Shown here: piece by piece, positions 18,961-26,897 of the stretch
Layout of the letters: each line of letters starts with the position of its first letter
Numbering within the stretch: the stretch's first letter is position 1
From: Caldilineales bacterium
Lineage (GTDB): Bacteria; Chloroflexota; Anaerolineae; J102
DNA length: 64,000 nucleotides
Assembly (NCBI GenBank): GCA_019695115.1
Contig: JAIBAP010000027.1
Location: 1-64,000, forward strand
Direction of reading: 5' to 3'
The notes under the pieces: generated by a model
Seen by the model: the letters and a program-made list of their open reading frames with translations, nothing else
What the model was told of the DNA's origin: nothing
Databases searched by the model: none
Position numbers and translations under genes: made by a program

Positions 18961-19276
18961 TATGGGAGGAGTCTCTTGCCGTAGCCTTCGATTCTACCGG
19001 TGCGCCCGTCGCGCAGGTACTTGCTTTGACGCAAGATGGCGCAGATCTGATCTCCAAATGTGTTGCGATCATCCACAATTAGTTGATTGTCCAGCAGCAC
19101 TTCGCGCCGAGAGGGATGAGCCACGAGATCGGCAAGTTGGAGGGTTGGAGTGTCTGCGCGATATAGCCAGATTCCAGGATCACACCCGTAAGCGACAGGA
19201 AGCGCTGATTGGGGTCGTCGGCGTGCGTCATGTCGTGATTGCCGACTTCATCGACATAGATGCGATAAAGCGCCAT
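18960..19276 (-). pseudogene. DUF3800 protein with internal deletion and frameshift
   Basis: The first 35 codons (MALYRIYVDEVGNHD ... RFLSLTGVILES) are the typical N-terminus of DUF3800 proteins (a predicted RNase-H-like fold with YxDE). The frame then stops at 19079. In another frame the C-terminal end of the same family follows directly (ADLVAHPSRRE ... FGDQICAILRQSKYLRDG ... EGYGKRLLP, stop 18960-18962). The middle of about 130 residues is missing. So this is one gene with a large deletion plus a frame shift, not two small genes. Confidence 0.8.
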
Positions 19277-19299
19277 CGTCCTAACTCCACCGCTGTTAC

Positions 19300-20544
19300 T
19301 TATTGGCGGTCACCAGCCCAGCCAAACGCCTTCATCACCGTATCCAAATCCTTGTCCCCTCGCCCCGACACATTGACGAGCAGGATGTGATCGCGGGGCA
19401 GGGTGGGGGCCAGTTCCAGCACGTGGCCGATGGCGTGGGCGCTTTCGAGGGCGGGGATGATGCCCTCGAACTCGCACAGCGCCTTGAACCCGGCCAGCGC
19501 CTGCTCATCCGTGCAGTAGGTGTACTCTGTCCGGCCCAGGTCGCGCAGATAGGCGTGCTCTGGTCCCACCGAGGCGTAGTCCAGCCCGGCGCTGATGCTG
19601 TGCGTGAGCGCAATCTGGCCGTGCTCGTCCTGCATCACATACGAACGCGTGCCGTGCAGCACCCCCAGGCGGGAGATTTTGGGGTCGGCGAAGCGGGCGG
19701 CGTGCTCGCCCGAGGCGATGCCCCGGCCCCCGGCCTCCACGCCCAACAACCGCACCTCCTCGTCCTCCAAAAAGCCGTAGAAGATGCCGATGGAATTGGA
19801 GCCGCCGCCCACGCAGGCCACCACCGTATCGGGCAGCCGGCCGGCCCGCTCCAGCATCTGCTGGCGGGCTTCCTCGCCGATCACGCGCTGGAAATCGCGC
19901 ACGAGCATGGGGTAGGGGTGCGGGCCGAGGGCCGAGCCGAGCAGGTAGTGGGTAGTCTCCACATTCGTCACCCAGTCGCGGATGGCCTCGTTGATGGCGT
20001 CCTTCAGCGTCTTGCTGCCGCTCTCGACCCCGCGCACCTCGGCCCCCAGCAACTTCATGCGGAAGACGTTGGGCGCTTGCCGGGCCATATCCACCGTGCC
20101 CATGTAGACGACGCAATCGATGCCCAGCAGGGCGCAGGCTGTGGCCGTGGCCACGCCGTGTTGCCCGGCCCCCGTCTCGGCCACCACCCGCTGCTTGCCC
20201 ATGCGTTTGACCAGCAGGGCCTGGCCCATGGCGTTGTTGATCTTGTGGGCGCCGGAGTGGGCCAGGTCTTCGCGCTTGAGATAGATCTGCGCCCCGCCCA
20301 GGTGCTCGCTCAGGCGGCGGGCATGGGTGATGGGGGTGGGCCGGCCGACGAAATCGCGGAAATAGCCGTTGAGTTCGGCCCAGAAGCCGGGATCAGCACA
20401 GGCGGCGCGATAGGCTTTCTCCAACTCGGCCAGGGCCGGCATGAGCGTCTCGGGCACGAACTGGCCGCCGTAGGGGCCGAAGCGGCCGCGGGGGTCGGGG
20501 AGATTGGGGATTGGAGATTGGTTATTGGTTATTGAGTGGGGCAT
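19300..20544 (-). CDS. trpB: Tryptophan synthase beta chain
   Basis: A 414-residue PLP enzyme joining indole and serine to make tryptophan. [18 protein letters not shown] contains the PLP lysine (Lys101), and [15 protein letters not shown] is the phosphate-binding loop. Family-typical ends: [18 protein letters not shown] at the N-terminus and [13 protein letters not shown] near the C-terminus. Residues 3-14 ([12 protein letters not shown]) are translated from the GGTTATT/GGAGATT repeat, so the start codon has moved into, or been replaced by, repeat DNA. A start at the original position is no longer visible. On the minus strand it follows the Nudix gene. Confidence 0.96.
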   Translation of the reverse strand: MPHSITNNQSPIPNLPDPRGRFGPYGGQFVPETLMPALAELEKAYRAACADPGFWAELNGYFRDFVGRPTPITHARRLSEHLGGAQIYLKREDLAHSGAHKINNAMGQALLVKRMGKQRVVAETGAGQHGVATATACALLGIDCVVYMGTVDMARQAPNVFRMKLLGAEVRGVESGSKTLKDAINEAIRDWVTNVETTHYLLGSALGPHPYPMLVRDFQRVIGEEARQQMLERAGRLPDTVVACVGGGSNSIGIFYGFLEDEEVRLLGVEAGGRGIASGEHAARFADPKISRLGVLHGTRSYVMQDEHGQIALTHSISAGLDYASVGPEHAYLRDLGRTEYTYCTDEQALAGFKALCEFEGIIPALESAHAIGHVLELAPTLPRDHILLVNVSGRGDKDLDTVMKAFGWAGDRQ

Positions 20545-20776
20545 GAGGTCGTAGGTGGCGGGTGGCAGGTGGCAGGTGGCAAGTGGCAGAGCTTGTCCCT
20601 TCGTTTCACTCAGGGCAGGCTCTGAGTGAAACGAAGGATCGCAGGTGGTAACTGGCAACTGGTAACTGGCTCTATTCGTGCCATTCGTCCATTCGTGTCA
20701 TTCGTGATGGCAGTTTTACCCGTTGATTGTTGACTGTTGATTGTTGACTGTTGATTGTTGATTGTTGCCTCTCCCT
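20545..20776. repeat. Mixed intergenic repeats between Nudix and trpB genes
   Basis: Contains GGTGGCAGGTGGCAGGTGGC (about 20556-20590), an inverted pair CCCTTCGTTTCACTCAGGG / CTGAGTGAAACGAAGG (20598-20638), and a TTGATTGTTGACTG tandem run (about 20722-20766). No gene is seen. The same families recur at 12456-12770 and elsewhere. Confidence 0.85.
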
Positions 20777-21247
20777 TCAATCGACATGCAGCACAGGCGG
20801 GTGGGCGAAGGCATCGGCGATGCGGATGAAATGGGTGGGGATGAGGTTGGCGGGCAGGGCGTCGGGCCGGAACCAGCGCAGCTCGGCCGTCTCCTCGTTG
20901 GCCGTGATCAGCTTGCCGCCGGCGGGACGGGCCAGGAAGTTGAGGACGGCGATCTGGGCGCGGTTGCCATCGGGATAGACGGAGCAGACATTGGGGTCGG
21001 TGTAGGCCCCCACCAGCCGGATGATCTCGATCTCCAGCCCGGTTTCCTCGCGCGCCTCGCGGCGGGCGGCGCTGGTGAAGGTGTCGCCGGCGTCTAGCCG
21101 GCCGCCGGGCAGCCCCCACCAGTCACCGTCGGTGCGTTTTTGCAGCAGCACCCGGCCTTCCTCATCGCAGATGGCGACCGAGCAGCACAAGCGGACTTCA
21201 GCGCCGATGGTGGCGTTGGGGTGGATGTCGAAGTGGAGGGTGGGCAT
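20777..21247 (-). CDS. Nudix hydrolase
   Basis: A 156-residue protein with the Nudix box from Gly49: GRLDAGD, then REAREETGL (Arg63-Leu71). The metal-binding REXXEE core is intact; the first Glu of the box is Asp55. It hydrolyses a nucleoside diphosphate linked to some other group. LLQKRTDGDWWGLPGG is typical of ADP-ribose/NTP-type members, but the substrate is not predictable. It sits between trpF and trpB, on the same strand. Confidence 0.9.
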   Translation of the reverse strand: MPTLHFDIHPNATIGAEVRLCCSVAICDEEGRVLLQKRTDGDWWGLPGGRLDAGDTFTSAARREAREETGLEIEIIRLVGAYTDPNVCSVYPDGNRAQIAVLNFLARPAGGKLITANEETAELRWFRPDALPANLIPTHFIRIADAFAHPPVLHVD

Positions 21248-21370
21248 TGGTTATTGGAGATTGGAGATTGGTTATTGCGTATTCCGTGTTGCGTGTTGCG
21301 TGTTGCGTGTTGCGTATTTCGCATGGATTCGATTCTTACGCGATACACTTCACGCATCACGTCTCACGCA
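21248..21370. repeat. GTGTTGC and TCACGCATCACG tandem repeats
   Basis: Three motifs in a row: GGTTATTGGAGATTGGAGAT (21247-21272), CGTGTTG repeated four times (about 21285-21314), and TCACGCATCACGTCTCACGC (21350-21383) running into the trpF 3' end. No gene is seen. Confidence 0.85.
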
Positions 21371-22039
21371 TCACGTTTCACGACTTTTGGCCGCAAGTAC
21401 GAACGCGCGCACTGCCTCGTGGTCTTTGCGGCCAGGTTCGGTCTCGACGCCGCTGCTGACGTCCACGCCCCAGGGTTGGACGCGGGCGACGGCCTCGGCG
21501 ACGTTGGCGGGGGTGAGGCCGCCGGCCAGGAGGAGGCGGTGTTGCCGGGCGAGGGCGGCGGCGATGTCCCAATCGGCCCGCTGGCCGGCGCCGCCGCGCA
21601 GTTGTGGGTGATAGCCGTCGAGCAGTAGGTCGGGGCCGTCAGCGGGGCCGAGGTCGGCGTACCATTCGGCGTCGGCCTCAGCTTCGACCAGGCTGCGCGA
21701 GCGCAGGGCCTTGAACGCCCGTCCGCCGAGTCTTTCCAACACGACAGGCGGCTCGGAACCGTGCAGTTGGGCCAGATCGAGGCCGGTTTCGGTCAGGAGG
21801 CGCTGGATGGTCTCCAGGGGTTCATCGACGAAAACGCCGATGGTGCGGTAGGTGGGGGTTGGAGATTGGAGATTGGAGATTGGGGGTTGGAGATTGGGGA
21901 GGAGGGCGGCGATGCGGGCGGGGGGGAGGTAGCGGGGGGAGTTGGGGTAGCAGATGAAGCCGAGGAGGTCGGCGCCGGCATCGAGGGCGGCCTGGGCGTC
22001 GGCCAGGGTGGTGAGGCCGCAGATTTTGACGAGGGTCAT
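21371..22039 (-). CDS. trpF: Phosphoribosylanthranilate isomerase with in-frame repeat insert
   Basis: A 222-residue TIM barrel that isomerises phosphoribosylanthranilate in tryptophan synthesis. MTLVKICGLT holds the catalytic Cys7, VDVSSGVETEPGRKD the catalytic Asp and phosphate loop, and LLAGGLTPANV is typical. ATG 22039 is the family start. Residues about 48-62 (NLQPPISNLQSPTPT) have no counterpart in the family and are encoded by the GGAGATTGGAGATTGG intergenic repeat; they fall just before a beta strand (TIGVFVDE). Normal members are about 205-210 residues long, so the extra length matches the insert. Confidence 0.95.
   Translation of the reverse strand: MTLVKICGLTTLADAQAALDAGADLLGFICYPNSPRYLPPARIAALLPNLQPPISNLQSPTPTYRTIGVFVDEPLETIQRLLTETGLDLAQLHGSEPPVVLERLGGRAFKALRSRSLVEAEADAEWYADLGPADGPDLLLDGYHPQLRGGAGQRADWDIAAALARQHRLLLAGGLTPANVAEAVARVQPWGVDVSSGVETEPGRKDHEAVRAFVLAAKSRET
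21852..21898. repeat. GGAGATTGGAGATTGG repeat inside trpF
   Basis: Five GATTGGAG-type units lie in frame within trpF and are translated as NLQPPISNLQSP. The same sequence type is intergenic at 6115-6246 and 58325-58394 and lies inside nifJ at 47924-47983. Confidence 0.85.
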
Positions 22040-22100
22040 GGCCGGGGGGACGGAGATCAGAGAGCAGAGAGCAGAGAACAGAGGGCGGAATGTCACCTTG

Positions 22101-22484
22101 TTAGGAGGCAGGGCGGAGGAGGAAGGGGGTGGGGTTGGTGAGGATGGCGCCGAGCATAGCGCCGATCTCACGGCATTCGCTGGTAAGGCGGGAGTGGTCG
22201 GCGCTGGAGAGGTAGCCGCAGTCATGGGCCAGGTCGAGCCAGGTGTCGGTTTCGCCGTTCTCGCCATCGGCATCGGTCAGTTTGCTGATGAAGTTGGCTT
22301 CGTAGCGACGTTTGGCCCAGGCTTCGCGCAGTTGCGAGCAAGTGGAGCGGGAGGAGCGCCGGACCTGGTCGGTCAAGGCGTATTTTTCTTCGGGGGGCCA
22401 GGTTTTGCTCAGGCGAAAGATTTCCATCGCCAGGGCATAGGCCTTCTGATAGACTCGCAAGTCCTTTGCTGACTTGATTTCCAT
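22101..22484 (-). CDS. Four-helix bundle protein (23S rRNA intervening-sequence type)
   Basis: A 127-residue protein starting MEIKSAKDLRVYQKAYALA with QVRRSSRSTCSQLREAW, ending in ECREIGAMLGAI, the pattern of the S23/IVS four-helix-bundle family. Most members are chromosomal, scattered near repeats, and of unknown function (one structural member exists; no enzyme activity is known). A second copy with a deletion is at 23323-23580, so the gene was duplicated around the DUF433/DUF5615 pair. Confidence 0.85.
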   Translation of the reverse strand: MEIKSAKDLRVYQKAYALAMEIFRLSKTWPPEEKYALTDQVRRSSRSTCSQLREAWAKRRYEANFISKLTDADGENGETDTWLDLAHDCGYLSSADHSRLTSECREIGAMLGAILTNPTPFLLRPAS

Positions 22485-22540
22485 GATTCACTCTCATTAC
22501 AAAGCATAGCAAAGAACAAAATAAATCACACCATTCGCGT

Positions 22541-22617
22541 CCCCCCGTCCTCTGCCCTCTGACCTCTGACCTCCGCCCCCTGCTCTCCGCCCTCCGATCC
22601 CCCCGACCCAAGGGTGT
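22541..22617. repeat. CCTCTGACCTCTGACCTCCGCC repeat
   Basis: CTCTGACCTC/CCGCCCTC-type units upstream of the DUF433 gene. The same family is at 22045-22090, 23280-23345 (translated as the C-terminal tail of the DUF5615 protein) and 23640-23712. Confidence 0.75.
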
Positions 22618-22646
22618 TTGCAGGGGGTGGGGTTCGCTGGTAGAAT
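22618..22646 (+). promoter_or_regulatory. Promoter of the DUF433/DUF5615 pair
   Basis: TTGCAG (22618-22623), 17 nt, TAGAAT (22641-22646). It is followed by a ribosome site AGGAG at 22670-22674, 8 nt before ATG 22683. Confidence 0.6.
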
Positions 22647-22682
22647 GGGAGGGTAGTGATTTGCTGTTCAGGAGATATGAAG

Positions 22683-22922
22683 ATGTTTGGCTTCGATCGT
22701 ATCACTTTCAACCCCACTATGCTGGGGGGAAGACCGTGCATCCGTGGTATGCGAATTTCGGTGGCGTTAGTCGTTAATTTGGTGGCGAATGGAATGTCAA
22801 ATGCGGAGATCATGGATGAGTATCCAGATCTGGAGTCTGAGGACATCCACCAGGCTTTGCGCTATGCTGCCTGGGCATCTGAGGATAGGATGTACGCACC
22901 GATGGCATTGCCGGCGGACTGA
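22683..22922 (+). CDS. DUF433 antitoxin
   Basis: A 79-residue protein with ITFNPTMLGGRPCIRGMRI, then a helix-turn-helix-like NGMSNAEIMDEYPDLESEDI and ALRYAAW, the standard DUF433 pattern. DUF433 proteins are antitoxins paired with DUF5615 PIN-like toxins, and such a gene follows 5 nt downstream. ATG 22683 is preferred over ATG 22677 because the AGGAG site would be only 2 nt from the latter. It likely binds DNA and neutralises the toxin. Confidence 0.85.
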   Translation: MFGFDRITFNPTMLGGRPCIRGMRISVALVVNLVANGMSNAEIMDEYPDLESEDIHQALRYAAWASEDRMYAPMALPAD

Positions 22923-22927
22923 GCGAT

Positions 22928-23341
22928 ATGAGATTTCTTCTCGACATGGGGCTGGCGCGCAGCACGGCGGCATTTCTGCGCGACGCCGGACACGATGCAG
23001 TCCATCTGCGCGAACTTGGTTTGCAGCGGCTTGAAGATGACGGCATCATCGACAAGGCTCGTCAGGAAAATCGTATCGTTCTGACGCATGATCTGGACTT
23101 TGGCAGGCTGGTTGCGCTGAGTCGGGCCGGGCAACCAAGCGTGATCACGTTCCGTCTGGCGGATATGCGAACTGCGAACGTCAATCGTTATCTTGACGAT
23201 ATCATCGAGCGTTTCTCAGAAGAGCTGGAGTTGGGTGCGCTGATGAGCGTGACAGAACAGGGTATTCGGGTGCGGCGGCTGCCGGTGAGGGCGGAGGTCA
23301 GAGGGCGGAGGTCAGAGGGCGGTCAAGGCAGAGGGTGGTGA
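22928..23341 (+). CDS. DUF5615 PIN-like toxin
   Basis: A 137-residue protein. MRFLLDMGLARSTAAFLRDAGHDAVHL, then THDLDFGRLV is the Mut7-C/PIN-like DUF5615 signature with acidic residues (Asp6, DxDF) expected to bind metal for RNA cleavage. It is the second gene of the pair. The last 20 residues (VRAEVRGRRSEGG) are translated from the CTCTGACCTC-type repeat, so the original stop codon was lost to repeat DNA. Typical members are 110-120 residues. Confidence 0.85.
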   Translation: MRFLLDMGLARSTAAFLRDAGHDAVHLRELGLQRLEDDGIIDKARQENRIVLTHDLDFGRLVALSRAGQPSVITFRLADMRTANVNRYLDDIIERFSEELELGALMSVTEQGIRVRRLPVRAEVRGRRSEGGQGRGW

Positions 23342-23580
23342 GGGCGGAGGAGGAAGGGGGTGGGGTTGTTGAGGATGGCGCCGAGCATAGCGCCGATCTC
23401 ACGGCATTCGTTGCTAAGGCCGGAGTGGTCGGCGTTGGAGAGGTAGCCGCAGTCACGGGCCAGGTCGAGCCAGGTTTCGGTTTCGCCGTTCTCGCCATCG
23501 GCAGCGGTGAGTTTGCTGAGGAAGTGGGCTTCGTAGTGGCGTTTGGGCCAGGCTTCGCGCCTTGCTGACTTGATTTCCAT
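23323..23580 (-). pseudogene. Four-helix bundle protein copy with internal deletion
   Basis: 85 codons that match the 22101-22484 protein at both ends (MEIKSA, then REAWPKRHYEAHFLSKLTAAD ... ECREIGAMLGAILNNPTPFLLRP), but about 45 residues between are deleted in frame, which removes the first helix hairpin. The upstream DNA is also duplicated (compare 22485-22530 with 23581-23625). Likely non-functional. Confidence 0.8.
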
Positions 23581-23639
23581 GATTCACGCTCGTTCCAAAG
23601 CATAGCAAAAAACAGGATGAATGACACTATCCGCCTCCC

Positions 23640-23712
23640 CCGCCCCCCGCCCGCTGATCTCTGCTCTCTCTGATCTCCGCCCCCCGCCCTCCGCCCTCCG
23701 CCCTCCGCCCTC
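23640..23712. repeat. CCGCCCTCCGCCCTC repeat downstream of intI
   Basis: Cytosine-rich CTCCGCC units close to the intI stop codon. Same family as 22541-22617. No gene is seen. Confidence 0.75.
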
Positions 23713-23715
23713 TGT

Positions 23716-24726
23716 TCAATCGAGGGGGCTGCGAACGGCGAAGGGGCCCTTTTGGAGGACGTGGGTGTAGATCATGGTGGTTTTGACATCAGCATGGCCG
23801 AGGAGTTCCTGGACGGTGCGGATGTCCCTTCGGCTGTGCTCAGGGTGAACTCCGCCGGCTTCGAGGAGGTGGGTGGCGAAGCTGTGGCGAAAGGTGTGGG
23901 GGGTGACGTGTTTGCTGATTTTGGCGGCCAGGGCAGCCTGGCGCACGGCTTTTTGGACGCCGCTTTCGTCGAGGTGATGGCGACGGACCATGCCGGAACG
24001 GGGGTCTACGGAAAGGCGGTCGGAGGGGAAGATGTATTGCCAGATCCATTCGCGGGCGGCGTTGGGGTATTTTTCGGCCAGGGCGTAGGGGAGGTAGACG
24101 GCGCCGTGGCCGGCGGCCAGGTCGGCGTCGTGCAGTTGTTTGGCTTGCTGGAGCTGGAGGCGGAGAGGTTCGACGGTGCGGGCGGGGAGCATGGTGAGGC
24201 GGTCTTTTTCACCTTTGCCATCGCGCACGATGACCTGGTGTTGGCCGAAATCGACGTTCCTTCGTCTGGGCTCAGGACGAGCTTTGACGCGCAGGCGCAG
24301 GGCTTCGAGGAGACGAAGGCCGGCGCCGTAGAGGAGGAGGGTGACGAGTTGGTGGACGCCGCTGAGGCGGTCGATGACGGCGCGGGCTTCGTCTTTGCTG
24401 AGGACGGTGGGGAGGTGTTGGGGGGCCTGGGCGCGGGCGGATTGGATGGGGGCGTCGAGGGGACGGTCGAGGACTTCGCGGTAGAGGAAGAGGAGGGCGC
24501 TGAAAGCCTGATTCTGGGTGGAGGCGGCGACGTGCTTATCGACGGCGAGATGGGTGAGGAAGGCTTCGACCTCGGCGGCGCCCATGTCGGCGGGGTGCTT
24601 TTTGCCATGAAAGAGGATGAAGCGCTTGATCCAGTCGACGTAGGCCTCTTCGGTGCGGAAGGCGTAGTGTTTGAGGCGGAGTTTGTTCCGCACTTGATCC
24701 AGGAGTTTTACCGGTGGTGTGTCCAT
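23716..24726 (-). CDS. intI: Integron integrase (tyrosine recombinase) with two in-frame repeat inserts
   Basis: A 336-residue tyrosine recombinase that moves cassettes between attC and attI. N-terminal [20 protein letters not shown] is typical. The catalytic set is present: Arg138 ([11 protein letters not shown]), Lys in [26 protein letters not shown] and Tyr320 (MIYTH). The integron-specific extra helix [20 protein letters not shown] followed by [13 protein letters not shown] proves IntI rather than XerC. Two inserts (ARPEPRRRN after [11 protein letters not shown] after EAGG) are encoded by the dispersed CCTGAG-N-CGAAGG element. Removing 24 nt at each place restores RVKDVDFG and EAGGDIRTVQ. 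No stop or frame shift is present, so it may be active. Confidence 0.95.
   Translation of the reverse strand: MDTPPVKLLDQVRNKLRLKHYAFRTEEAYVDWIKRFILFHGKKHPADMGAAEVEAFLTHLAVDKHVAASTQNQAFSALLFLYREVLDRPLDAPIQSARAQAPQHLPTVLSKDEARAVIDRLSGVHQLVTLLLYGAGLRLLEALRLRVKARPEPRRRNVDFGQHQVIVRDGKGEKDRLTMLPARTVEPLRLQLQQAKQLHDADLAAGHGAVYLPYALAEKYPNAAREWIWQYIFPSDRLSVDPRSGMVRRHHLDESGVQKAVRQAALAAKISKHVTPHTFRHSFATHLLEAGGVHPEHSRRDIRTVQELLGHADVKTTMIYTHVLQKGPFAVRSPLD
23827..23850 (-). repeat. 24-nt repeat element inserted in intI (copy 2)
   Basis: Read on the gene strand: GTTCACCCTGAGCACAGCCG plus AAGG, giving VHPEHSRR. It lies between the HxxR motif helix and the [11 protein letters not shown] helix. Removal gives LLEAGGDIRTVQ, the family consensus. 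Confidence 0.85.
24258..24281 (-). repeat. 24-nt repeat element inserted in intI (copy 1)
   Basis: Read on the gene strand: CTCGTCCTGAGCCCAGACGA plus AGGA, splitting a GAC codon. Removal restores RLRVKDVDFG, which is the usual IntI sequence before the catalytic-lysine hairpin. Related copies lie at 12590-12616, 46036-46061, 47936-47960 and 52494-52521. Confidence 0.85.
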
Positions 24727-24887
24727 TTGCGTGGTGTTTGGGAAGTTGGTATACTTGATGCTGTCGTCCGGGTTGCCGGAGAAGGTGATGTGGATAGCCG
24801 GTCTGGCAACTCAAGCGTGAATCCGTTTTTCGTCCGTATGCAGGCTATTATACGGAGGAGTTCTGTGTTTGCCAACCCAGGAGGGGT

Positions 24888-24894
24888 GTTAGAC
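24888..24894. other. Candidate attI core site
   Basis: GTTAGAC fits the integron core GTTRRRY and lies 162 bp upstream of the intI start, where attI is expected. DNA to its right becomes AT-rich, as in the first cassette. An alternative core GTTGAGT lies at 24996-25002. The exact crossover cannot be proven from one sequence. Confidence 0.5.
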
Positions 24895-25065
24895 AGATGC
24901 CGGATAATGTCTTTTGGAGGCTGGAAAAACGGATTCCCCCCAATAATAGTTGCGCGGCTTGCAATGGAGCGTATAATTCTATGTGATAAACTGGTGTTGA
25001 GTATTGTTTTGGGGTGGATGAAGTAAGTTTCGGAAAGACTTCGTGTAAATGAAGGTGGAAAAGAT

Positions 25066-26781
25066 ATGAAAATCGATGAAAATGATGATCTTGAGAAGAT
25101 TAGTACTTCCACCAGAGTCCCCCCTACGAGATTTCGCTTTGTCCTTGCCCTGGGGGTAACCTTTGGGATCATGCTCAATTTGGGTTTCTTTCATCTTTTG
25201 GCTAGATTTTTTGGAACAGAATGGGAAAACGATAGAAGGCCAGTGGTCTATGGCAGGAATGCCAAAAAACTAAAGCAATTATTGCTTTCACTACAAGGCA
25301 TATTCATCAAAGCGGGGCAGTTGATCAGCATTCTCAGCAATTTTCTGCCCGATTATTTTCGGAAAGAATTGGAAGAGCTGCAAGATAAAATTCCTCCGCG
25401 GCCAATAAGCGAAATTTATGAGCGTATCCATAAGGAGTTGGGCAAAGACCCAGATACGCTATTTGCAGAATTCAATAGGAAGCCGATTGCCAGTGCCTCT
25501 CTGGCGCAAGTTCATTTAGCCCGCCTCCACGATGGCCGTCAGGTTGCAGTAAAGGTCCAATACTTAGATATCGAGGCCAATACAAAAATAGATTTACAGA
25601 CGATAAAACGGTTACTTTCCTTTTATGGTTTTTTTCTACGCATCAAGGGGCTTGGAAATCTACATAGCCAATTTAGCGAAATGATCAAAGAAGAATTGGA
25701 TTTTCGCCTGGAAGCGGCACATATTGAGACAATTGCCGCCAATTTTGCAGGTAATCCCCACGTCTTATTCCCAAAGGTGATTCATGAATTATCGTCAGAA
25801 AGAGTGTTAACCACAGAGTTTATGCCAGGATGCAACATATCTGATCTGGAGAAATTAGCCGAACAAAATATTGACCGGCAAGTCCTCGCAGAGCGCGTCG
25901 TAACTGCCTATTGCCAGATGATTTTTCGAGATGGGATATATCATGCTGATCCTCATCCAGGAAACATTCTTGTGCAAGCAGATGGGAGTATCGTTTTCGT
26001 AGATTTTGGAGCGGTTGCCCAATTATCTGATGAGATGAAAAAGGGAATCGTCCAATTCTTTCAGGGGGTCATAAAACGTGACAATAACCAAGTTTCCGCT
26101 GCCCTACAACAAATGGGGGTTATCGCTCTGCACGAAGATACTCGCCATGTTGAGCGACTTATAGACTACATCTATGGTCGTTTTTTGAAACAGATGACGG
26201 TTGAATCATGGAATTTATCCGATATCCATGTGAGCATGCAAGACAAATTGGACATGATGGTGGATTTTTCGGAAATGGACATTTCTCTTCGAGAACTTAT
26301 GGCAACTTTCCAGATACCCAAGGATTTAGTACTCTTATCACGCACCTTTCTACTGCTACTGGGTTTATGCACGTCACTCAGTCCTACCATGAACCCCATG
26401 AAGACGATCCAACCGTATCTAGAAGAGTTTGTTTTTGGCCAAGACAAGAATTGGGTCAAGCTAATCGAAACAGCGATAAAGGATATTCTAGTTTCCGCAA
26501 TCACCATACCAGCAAATCTTCAGAGTTTTCTTACAAAAGCGAATCAGGGAGAGCTAGAAGTCAAGGGACTGGCTGAAAGCGTAAACCTTATCTATGCTTT
26601 AGGTCACCAATTGCTTTACGGCTTGTTCGCTATGTTTTTTGGTGGTTGTGGATATTTCGCCTATGTGAATGGAGAAGATGTGTTCTCAAAAGGGATGTTT
26701 CTTATCAGTGCCTTTTTCTTGTTATGTTTGGGATACTCTTTCCTGCGTGCTCGCAAATGGCAAAAAAAGATAAGGGCCTGA
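25066..26781 (+). CDS. ABC1/UbiB-family atypical kinase (first cassette gene)
   Basis: A 571-residue UbiB/AarF/COQ8-type protein. It has the family KxGQ motif (Lys82-Gln85), the Ala-rich loop ASASLAQVH (143-150), VAVKVQ (Lys163), the catalytic HADPHPGN (293-300) and VDFGAV (Asp313). Two hydrophobic segments at the C-terminus (about 520-538 and 545-562) suggest membrane anchoring. Members support quinone/lipid metabolism by a protein-kinase-like ATPase; the substrate here is unknown. The gene is clearly more AT-rich than its surroundings, and it is the gene nearest to attI, so likely the newest cassette and horizontally acquired. At about 2.1 kb the cassette is unusually large. Confidence 0.9.
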   Translation: MKIDENDDLEKISTSTRVPPTRFRFVLALGVTFGIMLNLGFFHLLARFFGTEWENDRRPVVYGRNAKKLKQLLLSLQGIFIKAGQLISILSNFLPDYFRKELEELQDKIPPRPISEIYERIHKELGKDPDTLFAEFNRKPIASASLAQVHLARLHDGRQVAVKVQYLDIEANTKIDLQTIKRLLSFYGFFLRIKGLGNLHSQFSEMIKEELDFRLEAAHIETIAANFAGNPHVLFPKVIHELSSERVLTTEFMPGCNISDLEKLAEQNIDRQVLAERVVTAYCQMIFRDGIYHADPHPGNILVQADGSIVFVDFGAVAQLSDEMKKGIVQFFQGVIKRDNNQVSAALQQMGVIALHEDTRHVERLIDYIYGRFLKQMTVESWNLSDIHVSMQDKLDMMVDFSEMDISLRELMATFQIPKDLVLLSRTFLLLLGLCTSLSPTMNPMKTIQPYLEEFVFGQDKNWVKLIETAIKDILVSAITIPANLQSFLTKANQGELEVKGLAESVNLIYALGHQLLYGLFAMFFGGCGYFAYVNGEDVFSKGMFLISAFFLLCLGYSFLRARKWQKKIRA

Positions 26782-26897
26782 TGCACCCATATTGTCATTT
26801 TCTTAGCATCCTAACCGGCAACTATAACGTGAGCTTAAGGACAAAAACCACCCATTGATGAGTTGGTATTCTGATGAACACAAAAATACCAAAAGCC

